A DNA stretch of 64,000 nucleotides, taken from positions 1 through 64,000 of the forward strand of contig ML976703.1 of assembly GCA_010015655.1 (NCBI GenBank), read 5' to 3'. Shown here one piece after another: positions 33,682 through 46,064 of the stretch (position 1 is the stretch's first letter; every line of letters begins with the position of its first letter). The translations under genes were made by a program, and so were the position numbers. The notes beneath the pieces were generated by a model, which was not told the origin of the DNA, searched no databases, and worked only from the letters and a program-made list of their open reading frames with translations. Source of the stretch: Bimuria novae-zelandiae CBS 107.79. Lineage: Eukaryota > Ascomycota > Dothideomycetes > Pleosporales > Didymosphaeriaceae.

Positions 33682-34386
33682 ATGCTCCGCTCCGCCGCCA
33701 TCCGCGCTTCCAGGAGCTCCGTCGTCCCGGCGACGCGTCGAGCTACCGGCTGCCAGCAGCAGCAGATCCGCCAGGCACACGCCATCTCCAACCCGACCCT
33801 CGCCAACATCGAGAAGCGATGGGATGACATGCCTCCCCAGGAGCAGGCCGACCTGTGGATGTCGCTCCGGGACCGCATGAAGGTCGACTGGAAGGAGATG
33901 ACGATGCAGGAGAAGAAGGCCGGTGCGTTCCTCTGCCCTCGCGTCGCCATTGGGCTTCACGAAGAAAGAGCGCCTTTATCTCCAAGGTCCTCGCGCTAAC
34001 TCTGCCATCTGCTACAGCATACTACGTTGCCTTCGGCCCCCACGGCCCCCGCCGGCCCACGCCTCCAGATGAGGGCCGCAAGGTTTTCTTCCTCGCCTCG
34101 GGCGTCATCGCCGCCGCCGTCGCCCTCTTCTCCATCACCCGTCTGTTCGCAAACCCCGTGCGACCGCGCACCATGACCAAGGAGTGGCAGGAGGCCACCG
34201 AGGAGTACATGAAGGTATGCATTAGCCCCGTGATAAGAGCTCCATTGCTTTTGCCGCTCGAACCCACGCTGATATCCACCCCCACAGCAACAAGGAACCG
34301 AGCCCATCACCTTCAAGCCCGGCATGATGGTCCAGAGCAAGTCCGAGAAGCACCTGCCTGCCCGGGAGAAGCTGAACGACGAGTAA
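33682..34386 (+). CDS. cox5: Cytochrome c oxidase subunit IV (yeast Cox5 type)
   Basis: Three exons (33,682-33,922; 34,018-34,214; 34,288-34,386); introns of 95 bp (CGCTAAC branch) and 73 bp; 178 aa. The N-terminus MLRSAAIRASRSSVV is Arg/Ser-rich without acidic residues, a mitochondrial targeting sequence. NIEKRWDDMPPQEQADLW and YYVAFGPHGPR are COX IV family text; a single membrane helix (VFFLASGVIAAAVALFSI) follows at about residues 100-120, and the C-terminus lies outside it. Complex IV subunit in the mitochondrial inner membrane. The ATG chosen is the first that gives a targeting peptide; an in-frame upstream ATG does not. Confidence 0.94.
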
Positions 34387-35036
34387 ACTTTCTACGACAT
34401 GATTGACTCACACAAACAATACCAACTCCTGTACCTTTTTCTTTCCTTGGGTCAAGTTTTCCTTTGGTACTGTTTGCGTGCCCTACATCCCCCCAAGAGG
34501 GCTGCGAGCTCCGTCGGTTCGAGTTGCCGCTGGGAAGGCATTGTGTCATTAGTCCCCGTGTACAGAAATTTAGAGGCACTTTCAGATTGCTGATGCTTTT
34601 GTGCTTTGATCGCTGTAACCTAGCTTCCCAGTTTACAGACAACAGAATTGCCTCTCCCCTGTGATGGTAGGTAGTGAACCGCTATGCTCCATGTTGCAAA
34701 GTTCAAATGCCAACATCTGGTTCCAAACAACGTTTCACCCCGTTCGTACGCTCTGGCTTGACGCTGATGGCCAATTCGGACCGGATTATGGGGGCCACGT
34801 ATAATTAAGTGCGCGGTGTTGTGCTGAAATGGAAACAATGCTGTAAAAGTGGACCTAGGGAGAGAGTACGTCATGTGCGTCACCGCGCGTGCGCACCTGC
34901 TCTGGTACCTGCACCTGCACCTGCCTTCGTAGCTAGCTACGGTCCACGGTGGTCTGTGCGTAGAAACGCGAACGCGGGGAAGCCGCAAACGACAAAACAA
35001 TTGACGACGGCCCACGACGCAAAGGCCGTCGCAGCG
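34387..35036. other. Intergenic, tandem genes
   Basis: 650 bp holding the cox5 3' UTR and the promoter of the gamma-tubulin complex gene. No in-frame ATG precedes 35,037 in the long upstream-open frame. Nothing else recognised. Confidence 0.5.
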
Positions 35037-37816
35037 ATGGCTGCCCGAACACCCGTTCCCAACGGCAGGACCGCGTCCACCGCCGCAGCCGAGCAACGCC
35101 CAGCAAAACATGCGTCGGCAGCAAAACACGCGCCGTCCAGCAGACTGAGCGGGAGCGGGGAGAAGGCGGAAGAGACGTCGCGGTCGCGCAAACCATCAGC
35201 TACCTCGGGCGCGCACAGCATGGGCGAGCGACGTGTCGAAAGGCGCGAGGTGAAAGAAAGAGAGATCCAGGTTCGCCGGACAAGAAGCCCGCTCAAACAC
35301 ACGTCGGACAGCCGCGTGCACGGCAGGGCCAGGCCGGAGAAGGCTCCACGGCAAGAGCGGGAAAGACCAGCGACTTCGGATGATGCTAGGTCAAAACCGC
35401 GTCCTGAGAAGCCATGGGACCCGCAAGCAAGCCTTGTTCCACACACGACTGCTCCGCTTGCGACACGCGTTTCGATCCCGCCGCTTGCTTCGACCGCGCC
35501 GGCGGGCCTGCAGCCCATGCCGCTGGCGCAGCTCTCGCTCCACCAGCAAGAGAGCGCCATTATCGAAGATCTGCTGTTTGTCTTCATGGGATTTGAGGGG
35601 CAGTACATCCGCTTCAGCGAGTCATACAATCCGTATCAAGAGAAGGAGCGACTGGTTGGTCCCCAGTTCAGGATATTGCCCGGCTTGGATCCAAGCCTCC
35701 GAGACCTGACAAAGTCCATGTTGAAGATGGCGACACACTACATTGCCGTCGAGGCATGCGTTCAAGTGCTGGGCAGGGAAGAGTACGGCGCCGTCAATCA
35801 CTCGCTTTGCGCGGCTATAAGACGACTGCTAAGGGACTACTTGACGCTCATGGCGCAACTGGAGCATCAGATGCTGACCAATGAGACTTTCACACTTCAC
35901 GTACTCAACCTGCACACGAAACAGACCAGCCACATGCTGTTCCAACTCTTCACGACTAGCATCGAGCTGCTGAAGGCAAATGGGATTCTGGAGGACGATA
36001 AAGAGGACGAATCGGAGGACGATACCGACAACTTCGAAGCAATCCTGGAGTCTGTGCGGGAAGGTGGGAACGCTCATTTCGCGACCAAGAAGATTTGCAG
36101 AGGCGGTAGCGTTTTGGGACTCGTAACGCGACGACTTGCTTCTATGTCTGGTGATCCCGCCGCACGAGAGCTGCTTACAACATTGCTACGAGAAGCCAGC
36201 AAGCCGTATATGGTGATGCTGAACGAATGGTTGCACCATGGCGGGATACGAGATCCACATGCAGAGTTCATGATCAAAGAGTCGAAAAGTATAAAACGCG
36301 AACGGCTCGACCAAGATTACACCGACGAATACTGGGACAAGCGCTATACGATGAGAGACGCCCTCGTGCCTCCCCAGCTGGAAGGGGTCAAAGACAAGGT
36401 CCTCCTCGCTGGCAAATACCTTAACGTAGTCCGAGAATGCGGGGGCGTTGATATTAGCGGAAAGGTCCTAGATGTTCCTACAAGCTTCGACGACCCCCGT
36501 TTCCTCGATAACGTGAACTCAGCTTACGCCTACGCTAACTCGTCGCTGTTCAACCTACTTCTCACAACCCACCAACTACCTGCGCGCTTACGCTCGCTTA
36601 AGCACTACTTCTTTCTCGACCGCTCAGACTTCTTTTCATACTTTCTCGACCTGGGGGGCTCTGAACTCAAGAAACGAGCCGAGCACGTCAATGTCGGCAA
36701 GTTGCAGTCGCTATTAGATATCATCGTCCGGCAACCGGGATCCGTGGCAGCAGAAGATCCTTACAAAGAAGACGTGAAAGTTCAAGTTATCGAGACTGGC
36801 CTCACAAATTGGCTTATGAAGATTGTCACTGTGACAGGTCTTGATCAGGAAGCCGCCAACTCTCTTACCTCCTACATGCCGGCTACCACAGATAAAGCAT
36901 CCGTGACGGATGACAGCAAGTTGACCGGTTACGAGGCCCTCGTCTTTGACTACGCAATGCCGTTTCCGCTCTCTTTAGTCGTCAGTAGAGTAACGCTGAC
37001 TCGGTACCAACTTCTGTTTCGGTACCTACTGAGTCTACGGCATCTCGAGAGCAGCCTCGTAGAATGCTGGGGCGAGCAGGCCAAATCCGCGACATGGAAA
37101 CACCATTCCCGTAACCCTCGGATAGAGACTTGGAAACGCCGCGCCTGGACACTTCGAGCACGAATGCTCGTGTTCGTTCAGCAACTCCTCTACTACTGCA
37201 CTGCAGAAGTTATTGAACCGAACTGGGTGTCTTTGATGTCACGCCTGAGCGCCCAAGACAACAAGGCCAACGAAGAGGGGGGCGTGAAGAGAACAGTTGA
37301 CGAGCTGATGCAGGATCATGTTGACTTTCTTGCGACGTGTCTGAAGGAGTGCATGCTTACTAACAGTAAACTGCTTCGGGTAAGTCTCCCTCCCTCGCTC
37401 ATACTCCCTTCCTTTCGCCCATCCAGGACTGATACCAATGCTCTGTGCTGCAGATCAACAACAAAATCACTTCCACCTGCCAGATGTTCGCCACTTTCAC
37501 GCAGTCTCTCTCGCGCTACCTCATCACGGCGGACCCAGACCTCGTCGCACAGGCCAATGCTACCGCTTCAAAAGCTCCGACAACCTCGTCGAGATTAGGT
37601 GGGTACGTGTACGATCCGCAGCGCGTGGCCAAAATGTTCGACATGCTGGGGAAGTACGAAGAGAACTTTGCGCGGCATTTAAAGATCCTGCTGGATACGC
37701 TCAACTACCTTGCCGCCACCGAGACGGTTGTATTTTTGAGTCTGTGCGCGCGGTTACAATCGGCGGGCGAGGGTGGAATGGTCGCTATGGTCGTGGGTGA
37801 GGGCTTCGGCGTGTAA
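35037..37816 (+). CDS. Gamma-tubulin complex component 2 (Spc97/Alp4/GCP2)
   Basis: Two exons (35,037-37,379; 37,454-37,816) with a 74-bp intron; 901 aa. Residues 1-180 or so are disordered (Arg/Ser/Pro/Glu-rich). The GCP N-terminal domain follows (EDLLFVFMGFEGQYI, GLDPSLRDL, MLNEWLHHGGIRDPHAEF), then the C-terminal GRIP2-type domain that binds gamma-tubulin (HYFFLDRSDFFSYFLDLG, TRYQLLFRYLL, CLKECMLTNSKLLR across the splice to INNKITSTCQMF). The text between these fits GCP2 rather than GCP3. GCP2 and GCP3 hold gamma-tubulin in the small complex that nucleates microtubules at spindle pole bodies. The frame is open upstream, but 35,037 is the first ATG. Confidence 0.93.
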
Positions 37817-38194
37817 TGGACATAAGCCTGTTAGTTCGTGATTTCTTGCTGGTGTGACGGGAGCAGGCAGCTAGAAAAGTGCATCTAAGACCGCATGCAA
37901 CGGTGTCAGGTACTGCTAGTGCTTTGGATGGCATCTCTCGTCAATCATATTCCTCCTAGCATCTCGCGCGCAGGCGCTGGCGCAGTCACGTGACTGTCAT
38001 CTGACCTGCGGGCTCGGGATCTCGGGACCGGTCCACCGTTGTGCTCTGGTCTGCGTTTGGAAGCGCGTCAGTGACGTCGAGCGTCACATCCAGCACGTTG
38101 CGGAGCCGCGACAAGATCGAGCAGACGGCCTGGCTTCCGGCTTTGTTGCGCGACCGATGTGCGACTTGAGCCCCGTCCTCGCGCACAACACAAC
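37817..38194. other. Intergenic, tandem genes, with palindromic E-box
   Basis: 378 bp between the GCP2 gene and the ARMC8 gene. Its main feature is the palindrome at 37,983-37,996. Confidence 0.5.
37983..37996. promoter_or_regulatory. 14-bp palindrome with CACGTG core
   Basis: CAGTCACGTGACTG is perfectly palindromic and contains the E-box CACGTG bound by bHLH factors such as Cbf1. It is about 200 bp upstream of the ARMC8-like start codon. Function inferred. Confidence 0.5.
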
Positions 38195-41100
38195 ATGGGC
38201 CGGTCGACGATGCCGCCGGCGCTCCTGGAGCTCTCCAACCCCAGTACACCCGAAGCGCAGCTGACGGCGCTTCGCAACCTGAAGAACGACATTGTGGGGC
38301 ACGAGCAGCGCAAAGAGCACGCCGTGGAGCATGGCGTGGTGAAGGCACTCGCCTTGCTATTGCGCACGAACACGGCAAAGAGAAGGAGGGGCGCCCACGT
38401 ATCTGGCCTGCCGGTCGAGGATGAACTGCGCTTCCAGGCGACGCTCGTGGTGGGCAGCCTGGCCATCGGCGGTCCTGCCTTCATCCCACCGCTGCTCGCC
38501 GGCCAGGTTGTGCCGCCGCTGCTCGAAGCCCTGGCGCCCGCGGAAACGCCCCCGCAGCTCCTGGCGGCCACACTGCGCGCCCTCGACCAGCTCGTCGACG
38601 CCGCCGCCCGGGGCACCGGTGATGAGGACGCCATCACTCCGCATCTCTACACAAGGCCCGTGGCAGCCCGGCTAGCCGAGATTCTGGCCCAGCCCGCCCC
38701 AGCGTCACGCCTCGTGCACCAGCAGCGGTCGTTAGCCGCCCGGCTGATAGCGAAGACTTGTCGCGAACAGGCCCACAGGAAGTTACTGTTAGATCAAGGC
38801 GTCCTAGACCTGCTCGCCGCACACATGGCTGCCATTGCTGCCGCAGACGACCCGTCAAAGGGGAAGAAGCATGCCGAGCCCAGCATCCACTTGGCGGACC
38901 TCCTGGACGCCATATCAGCCATCGTCAAGGACTCCCACTATAACACGGCGCGCTTCGTCTATTCGCCGCACATTCAGAGCCTCTTTGCCTGGCCCAAGGG
39001 CACTTCTGGGACAGGCGGGTCGTGGGATAGGCTGATCCCGCGGCTGCAGACCCTGCAGTCCAAGTCAGATCCCTACACCAAGAGCTGGCCCGCCTTGGGA
39101 TCGTTCGCAGAGAACCCAATGCCACCAATACAGGCAAGCTCGAGTAGGAGCGCCGTTTCTGACGAGTCCGAAACTCCGCTGTTCACGTGGCTTATGTTCG
39201 CCGCAAGAAGGGGAGAAGGCCGGGAACGCTTGGCTGCGTGCTGGCTGCTTGCTTTGCTGAAGAAGTTTGGCGAGCGGTGGTCCTTGGGCGATCCCACAAA
39301 GCCGACGCGCGAACGCCACTTCTCCTACCTGGTGGTACCCTTGGTGGTTAAGATGATTGAAGAGGCGAACGCCGAGAAGTTGAACGCTCTTGATCCTGCC
39401 GACAGGGAGGAGATGAATCTTCTCGTCGAACGCTCTCCTCTAGTGCTGGCCGAACTTGTTGCGAACAATAAGACCCTTCAGAGTGCCGCGGTCGACGCGA
39501 AAATCCTGGCGGTACTAGTGCAGGTGCTGAAAAAGTCTTTCGAACCTATTACGACCTCAACGAAGCCGTTGTGGCAACCCAAGTCTTCCGCACCAGCAGT
39601 CCGAGACCCTCTGGTTGATGTGGCGTCGTCAACAATGGGGAGACCGGGGTTGGGAGCGGACCTTGTGCACGCGTACAAGTGTAGAGAAAGCGCTCTCCTG
39701 GCATTAGCTGCGATTGCAGACTCTCAAGACCCCGTTAGGAAAACCGTCATCGAGATGGGTGGCGCACCTCTCATCATTGACTCCCTTGTTCCGTCATATG
39801 CTGCGGCAATTGGTGTAAATTCCCAGTCGGTGATCAAAAGCCCCGCTATGCCGAAACTGGGTAACCCGGAATCTGTGCTCATCGCAGCTTGCAAAGTCAC
39901 AAGATCACTTTCGAGGTCAGTAAGCGTTCTGCGAACTAGCTTGATTGATCACGGCATCGCGCAGCCTGTCTTCGACCTATTGACCCATCCAAACCTCAAG
40001 GTGCAGATTGCTGCTACCGAGGTCATCACAAATTTAGTTCTAGAGGTGTCTCCAATGCGCACAGTATGTTGCCAGCTGTCTTGGTACAAGACGCTAGGGG
40101 TGCTAACATATCACGCAGGAGATCATCGAAGCGGGTGCACTGGCGACACTGTGCGAGCATTGCCGCTCGGCCAACTTCGACCTCAGGTATGGTAGTCTTT
40201 GGGCGCTCAAACATCTCTGCTTAGGTCTCCCACCGCACATGAGGAGGAAATGCCTCGACACTTTGGGAGTGGGCTGGCTGAAGCAAGTGCTCAATGGTGA
40301 ACCATTGTCAAAAGCGGCGCCTCTTGGCATGGGTACACCGAATGCGGCAGGCGAACAGGTGGACATGCTTAACGCGGTTGACGAACCCCATATGGACCTT
40401 GACGAAGAACCATCATCCTCAGAAGATGAGAGTAGCATGATCGACGGCATCCCTTCACTTCGTCCTCTCCCGCGATCAGGGTCGCGTTACACGAGCGCAA
40501 CTAATATCCGTGACCGTCTCCAGCAGATTAAGAGTGACGAGCAAGACGTCAGTCTGAGTAGCGAACGCGATGATATCCGTATACAAGAGCAAGCTTTAGA
40601 TTTCGTCCGCAACTTCATCACCGAAGACAAGGCGTCCGGCGAAATGATCGACCATCTCCTCAACGAGTTCAACCGCTCTGAATTCTTCGAGTTGCTCGAC
40701 TCAAAATTGCGCCCCAAGGGTGCCGCACCACCTTCTTCGGACCCAGCATCGCAAAGCACTGCTGGAGCCGGAACAACTGCATCCTCGTACTGGTCCCCGA
40801 ACTCTTCCCGCCTGTCCTCATTCACTCAGAGCGCAGGTGCGACACCACAGCCCAACTGGGCTGCCTACCCCGCCACCGACCTTATCATTGCATCGCTCTA
40901 TATCCTGGTCCATCTGGCTAACGGTCGGCCATCCCATCGATCCCTCCTCATCTCACAAACGTCTCTTATGCAGCACATTCTACCCTTGTTAACACATCCG
41001 CGGCGCGACGTGCGTCTTCCCTGCGCATGGTTTGTCAATAATCTCGTCTGGGAAGAAGACAGCAGTGATGCTGTCCCAACAAGGAAACGCGCGCAGCAAT

Positions 41101-41318
41101 TGAGGGCGCTTGGTTTCGAAGAGGGGGTTCGGGCATTGAGCCGAGACATTGATTTAGATGTTAGAGAGCGGGCGAGAACAGCAGTGGAGCAGCTGGGTAA
41201 GTTGCTTAGTGGGGATAGTCGATATACCAGTCCAGGTGGAAACACAGTAGTTAGAGAAGGAATAGGTAGTGGTTTAGGCGGTTTTAGGGGTCTAGGTGGG
41301 TCACACCAGGGTAGGTAA
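38195..41318 (+). CDS. ARMC8/Vid28 (Gid5) armadillo-repeat protein
   Basis: Two exons (38,195-40,063; 40,119-41,318) around a 55-bp intron with a TGCTAAC branch; 1022 aa. The protein is a run of ARM/HEAT helices from start to end, e.g. LTALRNLKNDIVGHEQRK near the N-terminus, ALLALAAIADSQDPVRK, and across the splice FDLRYGSLWALKHLCLG; a Ser/Asp-rich loop sits near residues 690-740. This pattern fits ARMC8/Vid28, the armadillo scaffold of the GID/CTLH ubiquitin ligase that degrades gluconeogenic enzymes in yeast. Family assignment is from repeat pattern and length, so moderately sure. The stop codon lies directly at the AT-rich border; the last 30 codons are unusually T/A-rich (see findings). 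Confidence 0.85.
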
Positions 41319-41835
41319 AATAAAAATTAATATTTTAAAATACTAAAAACTCCACGTAAAGTAAATTAGTTAATTTACGAAGAAAAACCTTTTATAGTGA
41401 TTAAAAATTACAGTATACTAACGTATTTTATACATAAGCTGATTACGCGAGCGAGCTAGTTACCTTATAAAAGCTTTATTATAATTTATATTTAATATAA
41501 TAGTAGAAAACGCATATAAATAATTATTAAAAATCATAGTCTGCTAATTTAATATATCTAATAAGTAAGTAGTCTAGGGAAGTAAGTAGTCTAGGGAAGT
41601 AAGTAGTCTAGGGAAGTAAGTAGTCTAGAGAAGTAAGTAGTCTAGGGAAGTAAGTAGTCTACTTTACTAATATTTTATATCTTTATAGGGATCTATCTTC
41701 ATAATAAAATATAATAATAGAATAAAATTAGTATTATAAATTAAATAGTATTTAACGTGGCTGATAAGCGAGCTGATCGGGTAAGCAAGCTAGCTACCCT
41801 ACTAACTTTTAATAACGCGTTACCTATTAACTATA
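41319..41835. other. AT-rich DNA beyond the gene island
   Basis: TpA-rich sequence with no gene. Apart from the 17-bp tandem repeat nothing stands out. Confidence 0.55.
41563..41661. repeat. 17-bp tandem repeat, about six units
   Basis: AAGTAAGTAGTCTAGGG repeated 5.8 times with one G-to-A change (AGTCTAGAG). A small minisatellite. Confidence 0.9.
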
Positions 41836-43687
41836 ACGTACTCCACAAGCGAGTGGCCGGAAATGCCAAGGCCTTATTAAAACATTCTATTACCTATAGT
41901 ATAACGCGATGTTTTAACTACATAACTAGCTACTAAAATTAAAAGAAGCCTAATTATAGCTTATACTTTAAGCTATTAAAGGGGACGCGCTACTCTTAAT
42001 TCTACGCGCTATAATAGTTTATAGTATTATTAAAAGAATACTAAGATAAAGATACGCTAGAGTAACTTTTTAACCTAACTATATACCTAACTTTATAAAT
42101 CTCTTTCTAATAAAGGAGTAGGTAATTATTTAGTATATATTTAACTTAAACAGGCGAGGATTTTCGCCCTCGCTTACTACTATTAAAGATATAGCTAATT
42201 TTTTATTAGCTAAGTAGCGTTATAAGCCTATTAGCTAGAACTAGGCAATAAAACTTTGTAAAACGCTAGCTAGAGCTCTAAGTTAAGTTTAATTAAAAGT
42301 ATAACTATAAGAGAGCCCTCTATAAAGATCCTAAAGTTATATAGGACTAGTTCTGACTTGTAAAGAATACTAAAGCCAAGTATAGTATCCTACATAAAGA
42401 TACCTATAACTTTAATAAGACTAGCTTTATAATAAGCGTAATATTAATAGGAGTAGTTATTATAAACTCTAAGCGTTAAGATAGGCTAAAGAGCGTATAG
42501 TAGGGTAATTAAAAGTAGACTATAGCTATTTAGGGCATTAATGTAACAGGCTAGACAATTCTACACTTTCTTATCTTCTAAGGCAAGCACCACCTCTCTA
42601 TCTAGTATAAATAGAAGGATCTACCTTATAATTAGGTTATTATAGTCTCTAAGAATAGCTACATAATAAATAAGCTTAGTTTATAATAGCTAAAGCACTT
42701 TAACGTGTATATAAAAAAGTATACTATTAGTAGCTATTAACTACTTATTATTAATAACTACGAGAGCTATAACTTGCTTAAATTCTAATAATACTATAAA
42801 AATAATAAGATTATTTCTCTCTATATACTTTTATATTTATTATACCTCTTGTAGATACTAGATATAGGGTGTTTCTTACTGTTAAAGAAGACGTATGGGC
42901 GCTAAGCTAAGGATCTAATACTTAACTATATTATATATATTACTAAAATTAAGTTCTTACCTTGCTTTATTACTACTTTTAAAGCTATAATTACTTAAAG
43001 TAATATTTAAGAAAGCTTTTAAGGTGTTAGTCTTATTTCTCTTAACCTAAAAGCAGTAATATTAAAGCTTAACGTCCGCCTACGTATACTACTACTACTA
43101 GTAGCTAATAATAACCTATAGTACTTAAAGACGCCTAGTAATACCTTAGAATTTAGGTTATATTTAACGCTAGTAAAAGAGAGGATTTAGAAGCACCTTA
43201 ATAGTTCCCTAATAAGTCTAGTTAAGGCCTTTAAAAAGATAGTAAAAGGCATAGTAATAGTAGCGCATAAGCTAGTATTAGCATAAAAGCAAATTACTAA
43301 GCTTTAAGCTACTAATAAGGCTACTATATAAAAGAAATTATATAAAAAAGTAATTATAGTAAGAAGGGGTCCTTACAGCTACTAATAGCTAGTAACTAGC
43401 TACCCTAAAGGACTTTACGGCGCGTAGTAATAAGAAAAAAGTAAAAAAGAGTATACGCGCTAATAAAAGTAAATTAACTTAATAGCGCTATAAATACTAT
43501 AGTAAGACTAGGTATAATCTGCATACGTGTAAAAATAAAGTAAAAGTAGATTTTAAGTAGATTAGCCTATTATAATTTCTTATAACTATTTATGCGCGTT
43601 CTATACTATTGTGTAGAGTGTAGATTTAATAGGGTCTTGGCGTTTCCGGCCACTCGCTTCTGCCGGCCACTCGCTTGTGGAGTACGT
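41836..43687 (+). mobile_element. Fot1/pogo-like DNA transposon I, RIP-degraded
   Basis: 1,852 bp bounded by 25-bp terminal inverted repeats (41,836-41,860 and 43,663-43,687, outer end ACGTACTCC) with TA on both sides as target duplication. Inside, the plus strand reads as a Fot1-type (Tc1/mariner superfamily, DDE_1) transposase with many TAG/TAA stops: GFSPSLTTIKDIANFLLAKR near 42,150, and near 42,840 LDIGCF where LDVGCF is expected, then FRLYLTLVKERI. The size fits a complete Fot1-class element. The right end carries a second copy of the outer repeat's first part (43,646-43,659). Confidence 0.85.
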
Positions 43688-43689
43688 TA

Positions 43690-44340
43690 ATACCTTATCT
43701 AAATGTTTCTTAATTATTTTATAATGAAGCAGATATGTTCCTTACTCTATTAAATATAAATAGACATTATATAAAAAGTGTTTAAAAGGCTATATTTATA
43801 TATAATTCCGTTAATTTATGCACTAAACTTAATGCATTGGAATTGCTATATAATATAATTATAAGCCTATATTAAAAAAGGTTATAAAGCTGGAAGGGGA
43901 GGTAATTATTAGGCATATACTTAACCCAGATTCTTAATAATTTCCGCCCACGCTAGGTGTTATATAAAATATAATAAATAACCTACTTATAGTAGGATAA
44001 GAAAAAGAGTACTCTTACAAGTTATAGAGTTTTAAGTCTTATAATTTAGCTAATAGTAGGTTTCTAGTCAGGGGTAAAATATAGTTCAGTAGAGAAAATA
44101 TAAAAAATTAAAGTCATAGACTTACTTCTTGCTTAGAAAGCAAGTAAAAGCTATAATAATTTAGTAATTTAAAGAAAGGTTTTAACTACTGTATAATTAT
44201 TTATAACTTTTCTTTTAATGTATAATATAGTTTCTTTTAACTAGATAAGTAAGTTTAGTATATTCTCTTAATACGTACTAATTTTTACTATTTATTTTCT
44301 ACTGAAACGTTAACGTTTTTTAATCATAAAATAGTATTAA
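43690..44340. other. AT-rich DNA, no gene seen
   Basis: Between the Fot1-like element and the Tc1-like relic. TpA-rich, no frame or repeat end recognised. Confidence 0.5.
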
Positions 44341-44344
44341 TACG

Positions 44345-45496
44345 AAACTAGTACTTAGTATACTAATCCTTAGCGTCTATAACGTCCTTATAACGCTTAG
44401 GTAGAAATAATATATAATTATTTATAGCCTCTTAGGGTGTATTATTCTACTCTTTGTTTATAACGCTTATAAAAGCCTTTATACTTGTATTAATATATTT
44501 ATAATCTAAATTACTCTTTTATTTCTTAATGGGTCTATCCTTTAGTACGCTCTAGATGTTTCTATAGGGTTTAGGTCTAGTAAATAAGGAGGGTAAGGAT
44601 AAAACTTGATCTTATATTTTTCAAAAATTTAAAACCTCTTCTATTTTATATATTTTAACGTTATCTTGTTGAAGTTGTCACCCACATAGCTATTAATATA
44701 TAATTTAACCTAATTAAAGCATAATATAATATACATATATATATATATATATATTACGTTGTTTTTTAATACAATATAAAAAAAGAATAAATTAACTTAC
44801 CACTCTTTATTTACTATTTAATAATAGGTCTTAAGTCCTTTCTTATATAATCCTTATTATTTAATTTTATTATTAATCTAGGCGTTTTAATAATAACTTA
44901 TTTGGACCTTCCACCTATATAAGTAGAACCAAAACTTGAATACTAACCTCTTAGCATATAATTAAGTGAGTTAATCGCGATTAAGAAACTTTAATATAGA
45001 AAAAGGTTAAGATAACCCACTTATAAATTTAGTAAACGTAGTTCTTTTCTAACTCGCTTATTTTTTTTTAAATATCCATCCTAGAACCGTGTCCTTTCTA
45101 TATTACTATTCTATTAGAAAATATGATTTAATTAAAATTAATATTTTTACTTCCTTGTTATTACTTAGTAAAACTAAGTCTTGTTTTAGCTTTTTTACTA
45201 TGTATATTAATTTTTAAAGCATATTTTAATAGTATAACTCTTCTTTTTTAGAATCTTTTCTAAAGTACTTTTGGAAATATTGATACTATTTTTAGCTAAT
45301 AGTTCTTTACTGAGCGTTTTAGGGTTTTTAGTTAAAGTTCTATTAGTAACTCTTTAAGTTCTTAAAGACACCTTTGTTATTCTCCCCTTTTAACTACTTT
45401 AGTATTAGAAAAATTCTTTTTTGAATTTCTAATACCCTATATAGTATTATAAATAACTTTTTTAGTTTTATTAAGGGTAGAGATATTAGTAGACAT
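44345..45496 (-). pseudogene. Tc1/mariner-like transposase relic
   Basis: Minus-strand frame of about 380 codons beginning MSTNISTLNKTKKVIYN at 45,496, with an N-terminal helix-turn-helix-like region and, near 44,610-44,570, PYPPYLLDLNPIE, which stands where the Tc1 signature PPYSPDLNPIE is expected. Numerous TAG/TAA stops. Terminal repeats not located. A TA dinucleotide run of about 12 units at 44,729-44,754 interrupts it. Confidence 0.72.
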
Positions 45497-45499
45497 TGG

Positions 45500-46064
45500 A
45501 TTATTAGACCTTTAAAGTAAGTTAACTTCATATTTAAGTTTTAAAACTTATGGAGCCATTTTAATATAATAGAAGGTAATAAGAAAACTATAAGTAAGAG
45601 TGTCTTATAAGCGAGACTATTAGTGACTTATTATGTTATATAATAGAATTAAAGTAGTTCCTAATAATTTAATTTTTAAATAATTAAATTTCTAGATAAG
45701 ACACTTATTACAAATGTTATAGTATATAAACTTTACTAAGGCTACTAGACCTACAAAATATCTTAGCAACACTTATACCCTAGTTTTTAAGAAAATAAGC
45801 TTTAAACCTAAATTAGAAGAATTTTATTTCACGTAATATTCTCTATATTAAAACTATAACTAGTCGTAAATTTTTAATACTAAAATTAAAGTTTTTAACT
45901 TTTTCTTTAGAATTTAATTTTGCCCCTAATAAGAAACTAATATTGACTAAGTTATAAGAGTATACAAACTATAACTTTTAATAGTACTCTTTTTTATCAC
46001 CCTCTCTAATAATTAATTAGGTAGTTAAGACATCGCGTTATACTATTATTAATAGTATATTTTA
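45500..46064. other. AT-rich DNA, no gene seen
   Basis: No recognisable frame or repeat end. Confidence 0.45.

Noticed and set aside
34809..35036. Upstream extension of the GCP2 frame
   Set aside because: It begins at GTG; the first ATG is 35,037, and the translation upstream is not family-like.
38159..38194. Upstream extension of the ARMC8-like frame
   Set aside because: It begins at GTG; the ATG at 38,195 fits a eukaryotic start.
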